NCBI GenBank assembly: GCA_027924585.1 | Contig: BSBM01000260.1 | Span: forward strand, 15,741,001 to 15,805,000 | Direction of reading: 5' to 3' | From: Larix kaempferi | Taxonomy: Eukaryota > Streptophyta > Pinopsida > Pinales > Pinaceae | Length of the DNA: 64,000 nt | Part shown: one piece after another, positions 1-11,326 of the stretch | Layout: each line of letters begins with the position of its first letter | Position numbering within the stretch: the stretch's first letter is position 1 | Notes under the pieces: generated by a model | Told to the model about the DNA's origin: nothing | What the model saw: only the letters and a program-made list of their open reading frames with translations | The model's database searches: none | Position numbers and translations under genes: made by a program

Positions 1-647
1 CTCCAATATTTTGTCCTGTCCACCCTGCGAATCATGTCCCCAGCAAACAAAAACCGATCCAGCCTCTTCACTATAGTTGCATCCCCTGTCCTTCTGTTAT
101 ACCATGTCGGTTTCATAACCACTGGTTCCAGATCCATAATATCCCCCTCCTCTAGTTGCTTCCGAAAAAAACCCTATGCTGGATCCACTCGAGCCCCCTG
201 TCCCCAAATCTCCCTGCCTTGTAATGTAAAATTAAGATCTCCTGCGATGTTAAAAGGATAATCCATCAGGAGAGATTTAGCAAAGAACTCATTCCAGAAT
301 GGGATTTTCTGGTTATAAGGGCCATACAAATTAAAAACATTGAAGTCCATTCCAATCTCTCGACTCCGAAAGGTGGTACCCAGACCCGACCGGAAACCAA
401 AACTATTTAACATAGTTACTGAACTATTCCACCCCATTACCAATCCTCCAGACTGGCCCACAATATCCATCCCAACAAAATCCCAATCCCTAAGGAGTTT
501 ATGCAACCTGTCCACCACCCCAATACCCCCACACATTGTTTCCTATAACACTACAACATTAGGCCCATTCAACTCAATAACTCTACCTAGTGCCAACAAT
601 TTAGGGTTGCTGGCTAACCCTCAGTAGTTAAAAGAGAGAATCTTCAT
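1..647 (-). pseudogene. LINE ORF2, N-terminal endonuclease part, broken
   Basis: This is the 5' part of a plant L1-type LINE ORF2, entering from the left edge. Read from the ATG at 647 it begins MKILSFN, the usual start of plant LINE ORF2 proteins, and continues through an AP-like endonuclease: SGGLVMGW, NLYGPYNQKIPFWNEFF, the IAGDLNF (GDxN) active-site motif and, near the edge, VKRLDRFL. In-frame stops at 623-621 (TGA), 545-543 (TAG) and 176-174 (TAG) break it. The first two replace normally conserved Arg/Gln-type codons, as expected from C-to-T decay. It starts 90 bp after the ORF1 end at 738. The reverse transcriptase lies outside the window. The element is certainly inactive. Confidence 0.85.
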
Positions 648-737
648 AGAAGCACCTTCGGTGAAGGCGATGCTCTAAGTGCCCTATCATCAGGTAACAT
701 AGAAGAAGTAACCCCGAAGTCCAACCTTAGGCCCTTA

Positions 738-2293
738 CTAGCCATCCCCCATTCTCAAATTGCCAGTCCTTGTCCTAGGGCTTAACGAACTATACCCAGG
801 TTTACACAAAGATCTAAGGGCATATGGATGGGTAGTGTCCCTAATAACCCTGTTATCCTCCAAACTCTCCAAAGAATCCTTCTGACCCTCTCGGTTACGA
901 ATAAAAGACTTACACCCACTCAAGGATATGTCGGGACTAGCAAGAACCAGACTGGCCAAAGGACTTTCAAATTGTAACTTCCTCATCAGCGGACATTCAA
1001 GTAAAGAACTCAAGGGCTTAAGAATTTCACACTTACCCAATAATTGCTCCAGTACCGGAGAGACATTTTCCCTAAGCCGTTCTGCTACAGTAGAACTCAT
1101 CTCCTTTACATCAATAATATTCTCAAGGATGTCCGTCCCTGAAGAAACAGGAGCATCAGCTTTTACTGACAAGTCCATAACGATTCCCTCCTCGGCTCGT
1201 TCCCCAATATCCAAACGGTAATGTTCTACACAACCCTCAACAGAAGCCTGTCTAAAAGACGGCCTATTATTCTGAAAAAAGCCTTTGTCAACAGAAACCC
1301 TAGGTTCATCCACTGGCTGTCTTTCTTCACAATCCCCATTCACTATCTTTTCCTTCATTCCATAATTCTTTACCCACGCTTTCTTGGAAAAAGGAAATGG
1401 ACAATTCGAAATAACGTGGCCATATGCATGGCAACTCCCACACTGGAAGGGTAAGTTAATATAATCCAGAACCTGATAGTAACTGTAATGACCAGCATTA
1501 ATCTCAATGACCTCCGGTAGCCAAGAGACAAGTCCACCGTCACCAGAACCCTAGCCACCGTCCTCCTCGCGAGCAGTTTGTAAGATTGATCTACCAACAC
1601 CGTTTTCCCTATACAGTTACCTAGATCCGAAAGAAAAGCATCGTTCCAGATCTCTAAAGGTAAACCAGGAATCTTAACCCAAACTAGTGCATTATTATTG
1701 TGTTCTTGTCAAGGGTCAAAACAGGGATTCCAGAGCTTCAAATTTAACACCGTTTTCCCCCATATCCAACTGCTTCTCAATATCCTAGCAGCATCAGATT
1801 CAAGCCTGAATTTAAACCCCAGCCACCCTTTAGTCATAATAAAGAACTTCGGAACATATTGTAACAATGGTCCCCATTGATGCTTTAACCAATCCCTTAA
1901 GGGTTCCTCCATAATACGAATCCCATAAAATATTCCAACCAAGGTTTTACCAACCAGGTTTAGAATTCCCTCCACCCTGATGTCCTCCCCAACAGTAAGT
2001 TTAATCCCCTACCGTTTCTTAATAACCTTCTTGTGCTTCTTCCCTCCATTCCCCAAAGGTAAAGAAACCGACATAGAGTTGTTCAATATCCTAGAGGGTT
2101 CCAATCTCCTGGTAGTACATCCATCTAAACCCTTCGGTCCTAGGTTTACAGAACAAAACCCTTCTCCGTCATGCAAACAGGATGGGGACAATGATCTAGC
2201 TCCTCCCAAGGTCATCAATGACTTTGACATCTTCCCCCCCAAGAAAGCCTGACGTGTTCCTTCTCCAAAGTAACGTACTCCTGCATTCATCAT
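738..2293 (-). pseudogene. LINE ORF1 (DUF4283 plus CCHC zinc knuckle), frameshifted
   Basis: This is the RNA-binding ORF1 of the same LINE, read from about 2293. The middle part (minus, about 1975-1700) matches the DUF4283 domain of plant LINE ORF1: GWLGFKFRLESDAARILRSS followed by WGKTVLNLKLWNPCFDP, then VWVKIPGLPLEIWNDAF after a stop near 1709. A frameshift near 1500 moves to the frame holding a zinc knuckle, CGSCHAYGHVISNC (C-x2-C-x4-H-x4-C), around 1445-1400. A polar tail follows and ends at 738. Domain order DUF4283-CCHC followed by an endonuclease ORF2 is the standard plant L1 layout. The 5' boundary of the element beyond 2293 is not visible. Confidence 0.8.
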
Positions 2294-4039
2294 GAAATTT
2301 CGAGGTCCAAGTCCGGATCCATTGTATGTGACCAAATATGCATGGTATTCGTACTGTCGCTTTATTGAATATTTCAAATCAGATTATGCTTATAAAGTTA
2401 TACTAACTTTATAAAAAGAACACATAATTCTGATTTCACTTAATATGAGTGAAAACAAGAAAAATAGCTACAAAGCAGCTAGTCCTTGCTCTAAAATAAT
2501 GTTGATAATTTGTTTAATTGTTTACAAAATTTTTAAAAATTATTAGAAAATTTTAGTTAAGTTATCACAATTGCTTCAAATGTAAAATAGAACGTTTGAG
2601 TTGGTCCATTATTTGAAATAGAACATTCGAATTTTCTCATTATTCGATTTATCGCATTTAATGCAAAGTACTCAAATCTTTGCATTAAAATTTAAGTGGA
2701 GCTATTTTTCTAATCATATTTCGAATATAATGCTCTCAGTGCTTAAGCGTGATGTGACGAAGCCTAGCAAGGAGCTGGAGCGATACACAACACCAATGGC
2801 GGTTTTCAAATCTATCATAATTCTTGTTGGTGAGGTTGAGAATGCAACAATCCAGATTGAATAAGACCAAGGGAAATCATTGAGAAGGATATCCCCCCTA
2901 GTCAATTACATCTCCAATGAGGTAGGGAGCAACGAGAATGCCAATCCTTCCCTTGGCTTCAATGTGGTTAGGAAAAAAATTATTTTTGGAAACTTAACAA
3001 ATAACTATTAAGGACATTGCCAACATAAAACCAATATTTTTGACTCCTTATAAACATAAAAAATTAACCTCATAAATCTCAGACAAAACTAACTGGATAC
3101 GGTATATTTCCTGCTGTGGTCACTTAAGCCTAGAACATTTTAAGAGATAACCTTCAATTGGAATAAATAATATCTTGTGCCTTCTTCTCATTATAATTGA
3201 GGCCATGGAGAGCATAAGGGCAGTTGTTCCTTCTTAAAACTTTTGATAATAAGGGCAGTTGTTCAACGCATATAATAGCAAAGCAATTTCTGGGTGGACA
3301 TTTGCATTAAGGATTTTAACTCCTAGGTTTGTATACGTTCTAGTTGGTAGTAGATCGTACTCTGTCATGGATCGACATGAATTAAATTCTGAAACGTAAT
3401 AGCCTTTGGTAGCATTCCATTACCTATTTCATTTTTAATTCACACTTGGAGGCAACAAAAGGTAGTGCGTGTGGCGTGCATGAGATGCATTCCCCACCGT
3501 ATATAAAAATTTCGATTCCCCACCGTATATTCATTCCAATTTAACCAAGGACAATGACAGACACCAAAATAGTGATTTTAAAAAGGAGAAAGCGTGCACA
3601 TCCCTAGTGTCAAACGCGTGGCCGCTAAGTATAAAGTTGTGGCCACTTGAAATTTAAATAATAATAAAAACTTGTTTGATGGGATTTTAATAATAAAATG
3701 CGATTTGATTTTAATTATAAAATGTCGGAATATCTTTACGATATTGAAGGTCCCATCGTCCACTCCTCGTCTGCAAAATAAGCCAGTTGTTTTATATTTA
3801 AGGCAGTAGTGTGAGGCATGAAGGATAGCACGGACACGTGACCAGGTCCATGCATGAGCTACGCGTGGCATGACCCGGATTTGCTCACCAGAACCATTCT
3901 CTCAGCGTGTGGCCTCATTCATTCGTCGCCTCTCCCTCTAAGTTTTCACATTTCCTATCATGCATGACAAGTGGTATCATGCATGAATTACTCTCGGGGT
4001 AGCCTCGGGCATGAATTATCCTCCACGGTCTCACGTGAA
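2294..4039. other. Non-coding spacer, probable upstream region of the SAC-like exon
   Basis: AT-rich DNA with no gene that I can support. Two G-box cores, CACGTG at 3835-3840 and 4032-4037, lie in the last 350 bp before the uORF and first exon. That is consistent with a promoter, but no TATA box or start site could be fixed. A short open stretch near 2660-2950 reads fairly protein-like but resembles nothing I know. Confidence 0.4.
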
Positions 4040-4135
4040 ATGAAGAAAATTATGAAGGTGGATGAAGATGTGAGGATGATTTTAGCTGAGCTGCCGCAAC
4101 ACTTGAGGCATTTTGTTTGGAGTCTCGGTCAATAA
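4040..4135 (+). promoter_or_regulatory. Upstream ORF in the leader of the SAC-like gene
   Basis: ATG at 4040 opens a 31-codon ORF (begins MKKIMKVDEDVR, ends HFVWSLGQ) that stops with TAA at 4133-4135, only 15 bp before the presumed main ATG at 4151. A uORF this close would be expected to reduce initiation at the main ORF. The reading is direct. Its being in the transcript and its effect are inferred, since the transcription start is unknown. Confidence 0.4.
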
Positions 4136-4150
4136 TCCCTTTCTGTGAGT

Positions 4151-4282
4151 ATGGCGTTGGAGAACGGTACCTATTTGAAGCCTGCAGATGCAATGAACGG
4201 CGGCGGCGGGGAGCAACTGGAGGAGAAGGGGGAACATAAATGTTTCTCGTTAAAGAAATTCAAGCTCTATGAAACTCGATCG
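4151..4282 (+). CDS. First coding exon, SAC-domain phosphoinositide phosphatase-like
   Basis: The exon has 44 codons, begins MALENGTYLK, carries a Gly run, and ends CFSLKKFKLYETRS immediately before a GT donor (GTATGA at 4283). Plant SAC-domain phosphatases of the SAC2-5 type start with a short acidic leader followed by a stretch like KFKLYETR(A/S)NFY, so the last dozen residues fit the opening of the SAC domain exactly where an intron would be expected. These enzymes remove phosphates from phosphoinositides such as PtdIns(3,5)P2 on vacuolar and endosomal membranes. The next exon should start with a NFY-like motif. I could not find it downstream, so either the intron is very long or the locus is a fragment. 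The start was chosen because it opens the only frame that reaches this motif. Confidence 0.5.
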
Positions 4283-6758
4283 GTATGAATCCCTGCTTTC
4301 ATTTTCTTAACCTAGCTTCTTTCCCCCGTCCACCACAAACTCATACCTTTGAAGATATATCAAAGGCAGTACGACCTCAGGCTATTTTAATTTTAGTCAG
4401 ATTTCTTGTTTGTCTTATCGTTAGATGCAATTTAGTAATTTTCTTCACTAAAAAAATTGCACTGTCAGCTTAGCTTGTTTTGTGCTGGAGATTTATCTTC
4501 TGCTCCATTTCCATAGGCAATATAAACCAATTTTACTTCTGGAAGAGCCTTTGACAAAATTGAAAGCCACGGCTTAATCAATATTCCTGAAACAGTACAT
4601 CCTGGTGAGGAACACAGTCTTAATGTGAATTTATAATGAGTGGAAGTCAAATTACGTGAGCAGTAATGTGCTGTTAAATTTTACTCTTGTTTTTTGATGG
4701 GTTCAACAGCCAGCTGCAGGCATTTTATCTATTGCTTCATTGTCAGCCCTTTTAATCTAGATCAATAGGAGATATCCCCCCGTCTTTTGTTGTGCCTTTC
4801 ACTTTCAGAGACTGGTATTGGCCACCGACGTTGGTGTGACATCACATGATCAACTGATGTTGATAAAAAACTATATACATTGTAACATAAAAGTAACACA
4901 AACGTTTGACATAATTATTTTTAATGAAACCGTAATTACAAGTGAACCATGTTAAACCCAATCAACTTACAACAAGATATCCGCCATGAGAAGAGCATAA
5001 AAGGAACGCTTGAAAGTAGTGTAAGCTATTGACAAAGAAAACATAGAAAGTTGAGAAAGAATCCAAAATGAAAGTCAACGGGTGTTATACAAATTGCCAC
5101 GACCACTGAGCAACAACATAAAATCAACAGGTGTACATGTACGTGGCCTATTAAAACCATCACGACTTCACTTTTTTTCACCAAGCGTCGGGCTGCCTCA
5201 TTCTCTCTATTTTAGCAATTGGCTTTGCTGCTTGTATTTTTCTTTTTGTTTGAAAGTGAAATTATCTAGTTGTGCAACTGTATCATAAGGGTTTTTACGG
5301 CCGTGCCTAACTTTGTCAGTTCCTTGGTAGCAGGTAAAACTTATGTTCGATTAAATACCCTCGAATGAAATGCTATGAATGGTTGGTTGGATTTACGATA
5401 GGCAGATCGAGAACGTATTATGTATTTTCATGTTTTAAAATTTTTAGTATTTCAGGGCTAGCTCCCGATGACTTGGTGAATTTCTGTAATTGTTTGGTTG
5501 TGAGGTAAATTTGTGGAATCCTTGCTGATTGTTTAGTATAAATTTGTTTTTTTATTGGTTTTGTAATTGTGTTGTCTGTTAGTAGCACAAGTCGGGATGC
5601 ATTGAGTTCAAAGAGAAGCAATTGTAGTTGGTTTTCATACAGCCATTTCAATTGAATTAGCAGTATGTCTGCCTTGCTGACAACAATATTTGCAAATTTT
5701 CATTACCTTAATAACTAAATAAATATGATTTATTTTTTTACTGGTTTTGAAATGATAGGAAAATGGAATTTACAGGTTTCAGGGCAATAAATTTGCTTCA
5801 TACCTAATTATTTATAGTATAGAAACATGAATAGTGGTGCAAGGTCCATGTATTGTGTTATGGTTCTTTTATGTTTTCCTATAACAGAAATGAGATCTTT
5901 GATAACACATTTAGGATAGTTAGGTTGTCTGCTTAAGAGATTCATTATTTTTGTTTGGTTTTGAAATGACCAGGAAAATGGAATTTATAGGTTTCACGGC
6001 AATAAATTTGGTTCATACCTAATTATTTATAATACAAAAATATAACAGAAATGATATCTTTGATAACACATTTAGGATATAGTTAGGTTCTCTACTTGAG
6101 AGATTCAGAGTTCTAAGAATTTTTAACGGTTTAAACGCATGTAAGCGAGTTGTGTTGTAGAGGAATCATCTTGGATTTTTTGGGACACTATTTGAGACTT
6201 TTTCTTTGATTTATTTTTTCTTTGTACATATCCAAGATCTTCTGGTACCTTCTATTTAAATATCTGAAGAATGTTTGAACATTGGGCCTTGCGGGTCCTA
6301 ACCCTAATCCTGAAGCTTCTCCTTGGAATAATGCAAGTTGATGGAATTCCTATAGGAGTCAGGGATGAAGAGAGTGAATGCTCTAAAGAGCACAGTATTA
6401 CATCAACTTCTGCAGCTTCCATAACTCCTTGTCCTCCATGCTAGGCATGGCTAATCATATCCTTGCCTTTCTTGCTCCCTTAAACACTACTCATTGTTTT
6501 CATCATGGTGACATTGCCTCCACCTCTTGCTTGAGAAAAATACAATTCAGAATGTTATGGTAGGCATCTCTGTTAATGTAAAGGTGAATGACGGAGTGGT
6601 AGGCTAGGGTTTTAACATTTTGAGAAAATAAACCCAAATTTTATGGGATTAAGTCTAGAAATTGACTTGCCTGGATAATAATCAGTGAATTCTTGACTTT
6701 GCCCCACTATTTGAACTATTAATTACCGGATTAAACTTCTTTCGCGCGGGCACACAGT
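4283..6758. other. Putative long first intron or spacer
   Basis: No SAC exon was recognised here. The stretch contains a direct duplication: about 5725-5945 is repeated at about 5945-6110, sharing the tract around GGAAAATGGAATTTA and the later CTTTGATAACACATTTAGGATA. A minus-strand open stretch at 4650-4465 reads smoothly (includes KPWLSILSKALPEVKLVYIA) but I do not recognise it. Confidence 0.35.
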
Positions 6759-7110
6759 GTGCCCACTTCAGTTGTATACGCCAACGATGGATGGAAGCAA
6801 GCCTTTGCTACCTTTTACGATGATACTGATGCGCTCGACACAATGGGTAATACTATTGTTACTAATGAAAGCCATAAAAAATGACTCTGCAAGCATCTAC
6901 CTCGAGTATTTTTCTTTTATGTATCTTGCAGCAAATGCATGTGGATTTGGCGATTTGTATAGCTAGGGTTATGGCGTCAAGACAACGGCTCTCCACAGCA
7001 TTATTTTCCATCGAGGTCAGACGTGCCCGGATGTCTGGAGCGATTTTCTATAACATTAATTGTCATATGGTTGATATAACATTTCATTTATGGTTATTTG
7101 ATGGTTGTTT
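6759..7110 (+). pseudogene. Alpha-expansin pseudogene fragment
   Basis: Expansins loosen plant cell walls. Two pieces match the start of the mature alpha-expansin domain. The first, 6759-6846, reads ANDGWKQAFATFYDDTDALD then TM, matching the family's GW-x-ATFYG-x-TMGG segment. It ends at a GT (6847). After an 85-bp intron with a TATCTTGCAG acceptor, the second piece from 6932 reads NACGFGDLYS then GYGVKTTAL, matching the ACGYGNLYSQGYG segment. The intron sits at the site typical of this family. A TAG replaces the Gln codon after LYS, and a 2-base loss after TTAL shifts frame. The following STALF and GAIFYNINC stretches are in the other frame. The signal peptide, the rest of the enzyme-like domain and the C-terminal domain are missing, so this is a dead fragment. 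Confidence 0.75.
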
Positions 7111-7390
7111 CTATGTGGCAAGTTTAGGGTTTTTTTTTTAATTTTTTTTTTAATTTTTAATTTTTTATAATTTGTTATTTATTTTGCACAGCAGGGAAAA
7201 TAATTAGTCACTTCTATGTAGTGCACCAATAGAAAAAATGGATACTGTAATTTGGAAAAAAATTAAAAATTTAAATTTTTAAAAAAAATTCATTTTAATA
7301 TCCATAAATTTTCAAACTTTAGTTCACATTAAGTTAAAAATATGGAGCAATTGAAAGTCAACGGGAATAGGCGACCAAGCGATCGCTATA
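7102..7390 (+). repeat. Dispersed AT-rich repeat, copy 1
   Basis: This tract is alignable to 11070-11326. Both begin TGTGGCAAGTTT, contain TATTTTGCACA(C/G)CAGG and a CACCAAT motif, and end CGACCAA(G/A)CGATCGCTATA. There is no terminal inverted repeat and no coding potential. It is probably a small non-autonomous element or shared ancestral sequence. Copy 1 lies directly after the expansin pseudogene. Confidence 0.55.
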
Positions 7391-8339
7391 TGAAGGTCAC
7401 TTTTGGCAATGACGATCCTCTTGGATCAAATATTCCCACTGAAAGCACTTTTTGGACCTCCAAAAAGTTTTGATTCATAACTGTAGAAGCATCTTTGTCT
7501 TCATCTCCTTTAGAGTTTTGTCCATGGCTGTATTTGGCTTTCTTGGGCTGTTTACTTGCAATTATGGCCAGATTTTAGGGTGTCAGGCACCGCCGATCAT
7601 GCACCCAAATTGTAGTTACAATTTTTTTTTTCAAGGCTTTAAACATAATACCTTCCACTCAATAGTGGCTACAAACAAAGCCTTTACAATTTGCAACAAG
7701 ACTTTTAGTCATAAAAACAACAACACAAAATATACCTCTCACTCTCATAATCTTCCGAGATTAGCTAAAAGTATCAAATTATAATATTTCAGCTTAAGTC
7801 AAAATGCAAATAAACTTGCATTTAGTGTTGGACATTATAGTCACAAACTCCATTTCAAAAAGGTGTAAAAAAAATAAAAAATAAAATTTCGCCTCCTTTG
7901 TTTTGCCACTTTTCCATCTTAAATCATGTGAATGCACCATTAATCAAGTACAAACTCACTTTAGAAATTATGGTGTCCACCCAAAAATGTGCATCATAAA
8001 AATCATTATAATCAAGGTTCGAAAAATCAAACTTGATCTACACCATGTGTTTTGGTTCTCAACTTCATGATAAAAAAGGAACTGTGCTTTATCTCCATGC
8101 AGTTCTATGGCTTCCATTTAGCGCATCTCTTACTAGACAATCAAGCACTTAAAAGGTACAGAAGCACGTAGATCAGGGTTTGACATCATGTATGAGCCTG
8201 AGACGGTACTCAGCTCGTTTGTACCCAAGCTGTCAACTGAGTAGTAACCTTAATGCACACGTTTCTGAAAACAAAGGTCCTGGCACCATTCGACAAAAAC
8301 TAAATCACTTAAAAATGGATTGCCAAACTAAAATACCCA
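7391..8339. other. Spacer without recognisable gene
   Basis: AT-rich sequence. I see no supported coding region, RNA gene or structured repeat. Confidence 0.5.
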
Positions 8340-9480
8340 TTTTAACCTTGAGTTCAACAAATACATCTGATAGCGTTTCAACTTCTCCAAAGAATTACCC
8401 CACAAGCCTGTCAGCACGTGCTCTAGGCTCCTGGATAAACTTATGTATTGTCTCGTGTTGTTCGAAAACTATACTCTATTGAACCACATAGTTCTTACCT
8501 TACTTTGATCGTGTTGATTCTGCACCAAGAATTTTGACTGTTATTTCAATGTATGGTGTGACTTTAGTATCTTTTTGGAACCCGCCTGTGGTTTTATCAA
8601 GTTCCTCATTGCCGAAAACCTGCACATGGTGAATCTGGAGTTTGTTGGAGGCCCTTTGATCACTTCAACAGCAGCTACACCAACTAGCTGATAAATATCC
8701 ATTTAATACCAGACATGCCGCTATCCATAATAGCAGCACTAATTTGCAGCCATCCTCCAGTGTTAAGGAATCACACTTCTATTCTCGGAATCCACATCAT
8801 CCCTCATGTTGATTGCAAATTGTAGTTTGCAGACAGCTGCTCACTATTTTCAGATTGATCATGAGCTTTCTTTCTTCAAGGGAAACATGTTGTAACTTTG
8901 TATCTTGTATCAAAATACGTCAGAATAAAAAAAACAACTGTGTAAAAACACTTGCACGCTTTTATCCTTCCAGATGTCAATTTCTAGACATTAGGTATGA
9001 TCTCCATATCTCGTATCCGTGTGGTTATCAAGTTAGAAGATTTTTTCCACAACAACAAACAAACTAGCGATAGATCATCGAACCTTTATCTCCGTGGTCT
9101 TCATATATTTCTCAACATTTGGAGTGAGACAATGGTCATGACCTACATGTTTCCCAATAGATCTGCTGCCACGTTGTCATCTCAACCAACAGATTGCAAA
9201 TTCAATCCATTTAAAGTGGCGATCTCTTTTTTTAATTGCTCGACGAGTGGCACTACAACTTTGTTACGGGTATTCAATGGATAATATCATGCTCCAAACA
9301 GTCCGAAGCACTTGCTCAAGGAATTCGAGATCATAATATTCAGCAGAACGCTGTGGTAAGCCCCCTCTCTACCATCGACCTGATCTCCCACTTTCGCAGC
9401 TTCTCCCAAGAGACGCCAAAAAATGCAAAGACTGCACTTGGTTTGTTGTCCAATTGTATTCCATGACCTCCATCATCTAG
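8340..9480 (-). pseudogene. Unidentified protein-coding remnants
   Basis: Several minus-strand stretches read like real protein but are broken. The best is 8619-8504: after a GTGCAG acceptor it reads VFGNEELDKTTGGFQKDTK then VTPYIEITVKILGAESTRS, and it ends at a GTAAGG donor. Downstream, about 8465-8340, a frame contains HKFIQEPRARADRL, then a stop, then GEVETLSDVFVELKVKMG. Upstream, about 9345-9160, two frames contain DLEFLEQVLRTVWSMIL and NKVVVPLVEQLKKEIATLN. I do not recognise the family. Stops between the pieces argue for a pseudogene, although some gaps could be introns. Confidence 0.3.
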
Positions 9481-10710
9481 AATTGGCTCCTCCACATTTC
9501 AACTTAGTCGTAGGAGGACATAAGTGGTTCTTTAGCTCTGGTGGATTATTTTCATGCTGAAGCCTATAATTTGCAGAGACGTGGTGTGACTTCCTTCACC
9601 CCTTACCTTATGAAGGACCTTCATAATCATATCCAAAAGCAGGGGAACCACCAACATCTTCCAGCATACGCCGACCTTCAAAAATAGTGCAGAGGAGATC
9701 CACAGTTGAAAAAGGAGATAAGCATGATGAGGGAGCAGTGTGTTGATTCTCAACTGATGCATAAGAGGATTAATGTAATAGCCCACCGTTTAGGAGTTCA
9801 ATTCAGCTCGAAGACTCTCTGAAGTCTCCTGTTGTAGGAAGCCACATCTGGTCATCAATGAGGACGCTCGGACAGACAGCCCAACGGCCGCTTGAGGGGG
9901 CTCTCCCTATGTTCTCCATTCTCCAGGTTTCAGGGGCTCTAAATGCCTATGCATTTTGCTTTTATTTTTTGGTTCAGTCATAGAATAATTATGTTTAGGC
10001 TGGGTAGCATTTTGGCCCCGTGGGCTTTGGTCTTAAGTTTTGATTTTCAGTTTCAGAACTGTTATGTATATTCCCGTTTTCCCTATGGGGCGGGAGCTCT
10101 GTACTGCTTTAGGTTCCTATTGCTTGGAAGAGCAAAGGTGTGGCTTGGTTTCCTGGATGGGCAGGTCTTAGATTTCATGTTTCCAGCTGGACATGCTACT
10201 GCAAACATTTAATTCAAGCAATCTAGGTTCAATTACCGGTGTTAATTTTTTGAAAGGCAGTCCCTCCGTCATTGAAGGGGTGCAGACATTGAAATTACTA
10301 AGTTGGCAGTGGAAATATTTTCCAAACTTCTTTGAAAGTTTGTTTAAGAATTACTCGTATCACTTTCAAGCCTCCCAAGGTACGATTAGATTAGTTAAAA
10401 TTGAGGGGATTCGATTTTTAGTCTTCTCTCTGTTATTTGATGTTGATGATTTTTTAGTTATTTCAGATTGTTGAAAAGCTTCAGAAAATGGACCATGGAG
10501 CTGAAATCTGTGGTGCGGATATGACATCCTCATATTTGCGATGTTCTGGGATTCTATGTCCACATCTCGGATTCAACCAGCTGAAAGCCGGGCATTTCTA
10601 CAATTTGACAACTAGATGTGGATATAATAGGCATGCAATGACTGCAATTTCTATGGCATTAAATATGATATGATATCTGATATGATGATCTCATTTCATT
10701 AATGAATGAT
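9481..10710. other. Spacer without recognisable gene
   Basis: Mixed sequence. One plus-strand stretch after a TTTCAG at about 10467 is open for some 60 codons (contains QKMDHGAEICGADMTSS) but matches nothing I know and is not called. Confidence 0.4.
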
Positions 10711-10815
10711 GGTTTACTTGTCAGTTTTATGTATTTTATTTCACTTTTTCACTTTTTAATAATGGTTTATTTGTCAGTTTTATGTATTTTATTTCACTTT
10801 TCACTTTTTAATAAT
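10711..10815. repeat. Imperfect tandem duplication, about 53-bp unit
   Basis: Two consecutive copies of a tract containing TTGTCAGTTTTATGTATTTT and TTCACTTTTTAATAAT. They are non-coding. Confidence 0.7.
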
Positions 10816-10866
10816 TTTATAATTTTTTTTTTGTTGTGCAGGGAAGAAGGCGATGGTCATGCAGGG

Positions 10867-11010
10867 ACTATAATAATTATTAGTGGCAGTTCGATAAGAC
10901 TGTGATGATGGTGCCACTATAATAATTATTAGTGGCAGTTCGATAAGACTGTGATGATGGTGCCACTATAATAATTATTAGTGGCAGTTCGATAAGACTG
11001 TGATGGTGGT
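10867..11010. repeat. 49-bp minisatellite, about 2.9 copies
   Basis: The unit starts ACTATAATAATTATTAGTGG and continues through CAGTTCGATAAGACTGTGAT. Copies start at 10867, 10916 and 10965, so the period is exactly 49. The copies are nearly identical, pointing to a recent expansion. Confidence 0.9.
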
Positions 11011-11069
11011 AGTAGTGTAAGGACAAGCACCTTTCATTGAATGACAGACCTTTTTCATTATAATTGAGG

Positions 11070-11326
11070 GTAATGTGGCAAGTTTTTGCTTTTTATTTTT
11101 AAAATTTTTATTATTTTTATAATGTAATAAATATTTTGCACACCAGGAAAAAATAATTAAATCTATGTACGGCACCAATCATAAAATTAACTTATCTAAT
11201 TTTATAAAAATTTAAAAATATTTTTAATTTTACAAAAATCATTTTAATACAAACAAATTTTGACATTAAATTTTAAAATTGAAATTAAAACTGGTCAATG
11301 AAATATGACGACCAAACGATCGCTAT
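11070..11326 (+). repeat. Dispersed AT-rich repeat, copy 2
   Basis: Second copy of the tract at 7102-7390, with the same beginning (TGTGGCAAGTTT) and end (GATCGCTATA) and scattered substitutions and small gaps between. Confidence 0.55.

Noticed and set aside
8640-8700. Ascorbate peroxidase remnant (minus strand IYQLVGVAAVEV)
   Set aside because: Twelve residues resemble the ADLYQLAGVVAVEV motif, but nothing before or after fits the enzyme. Too short to call.
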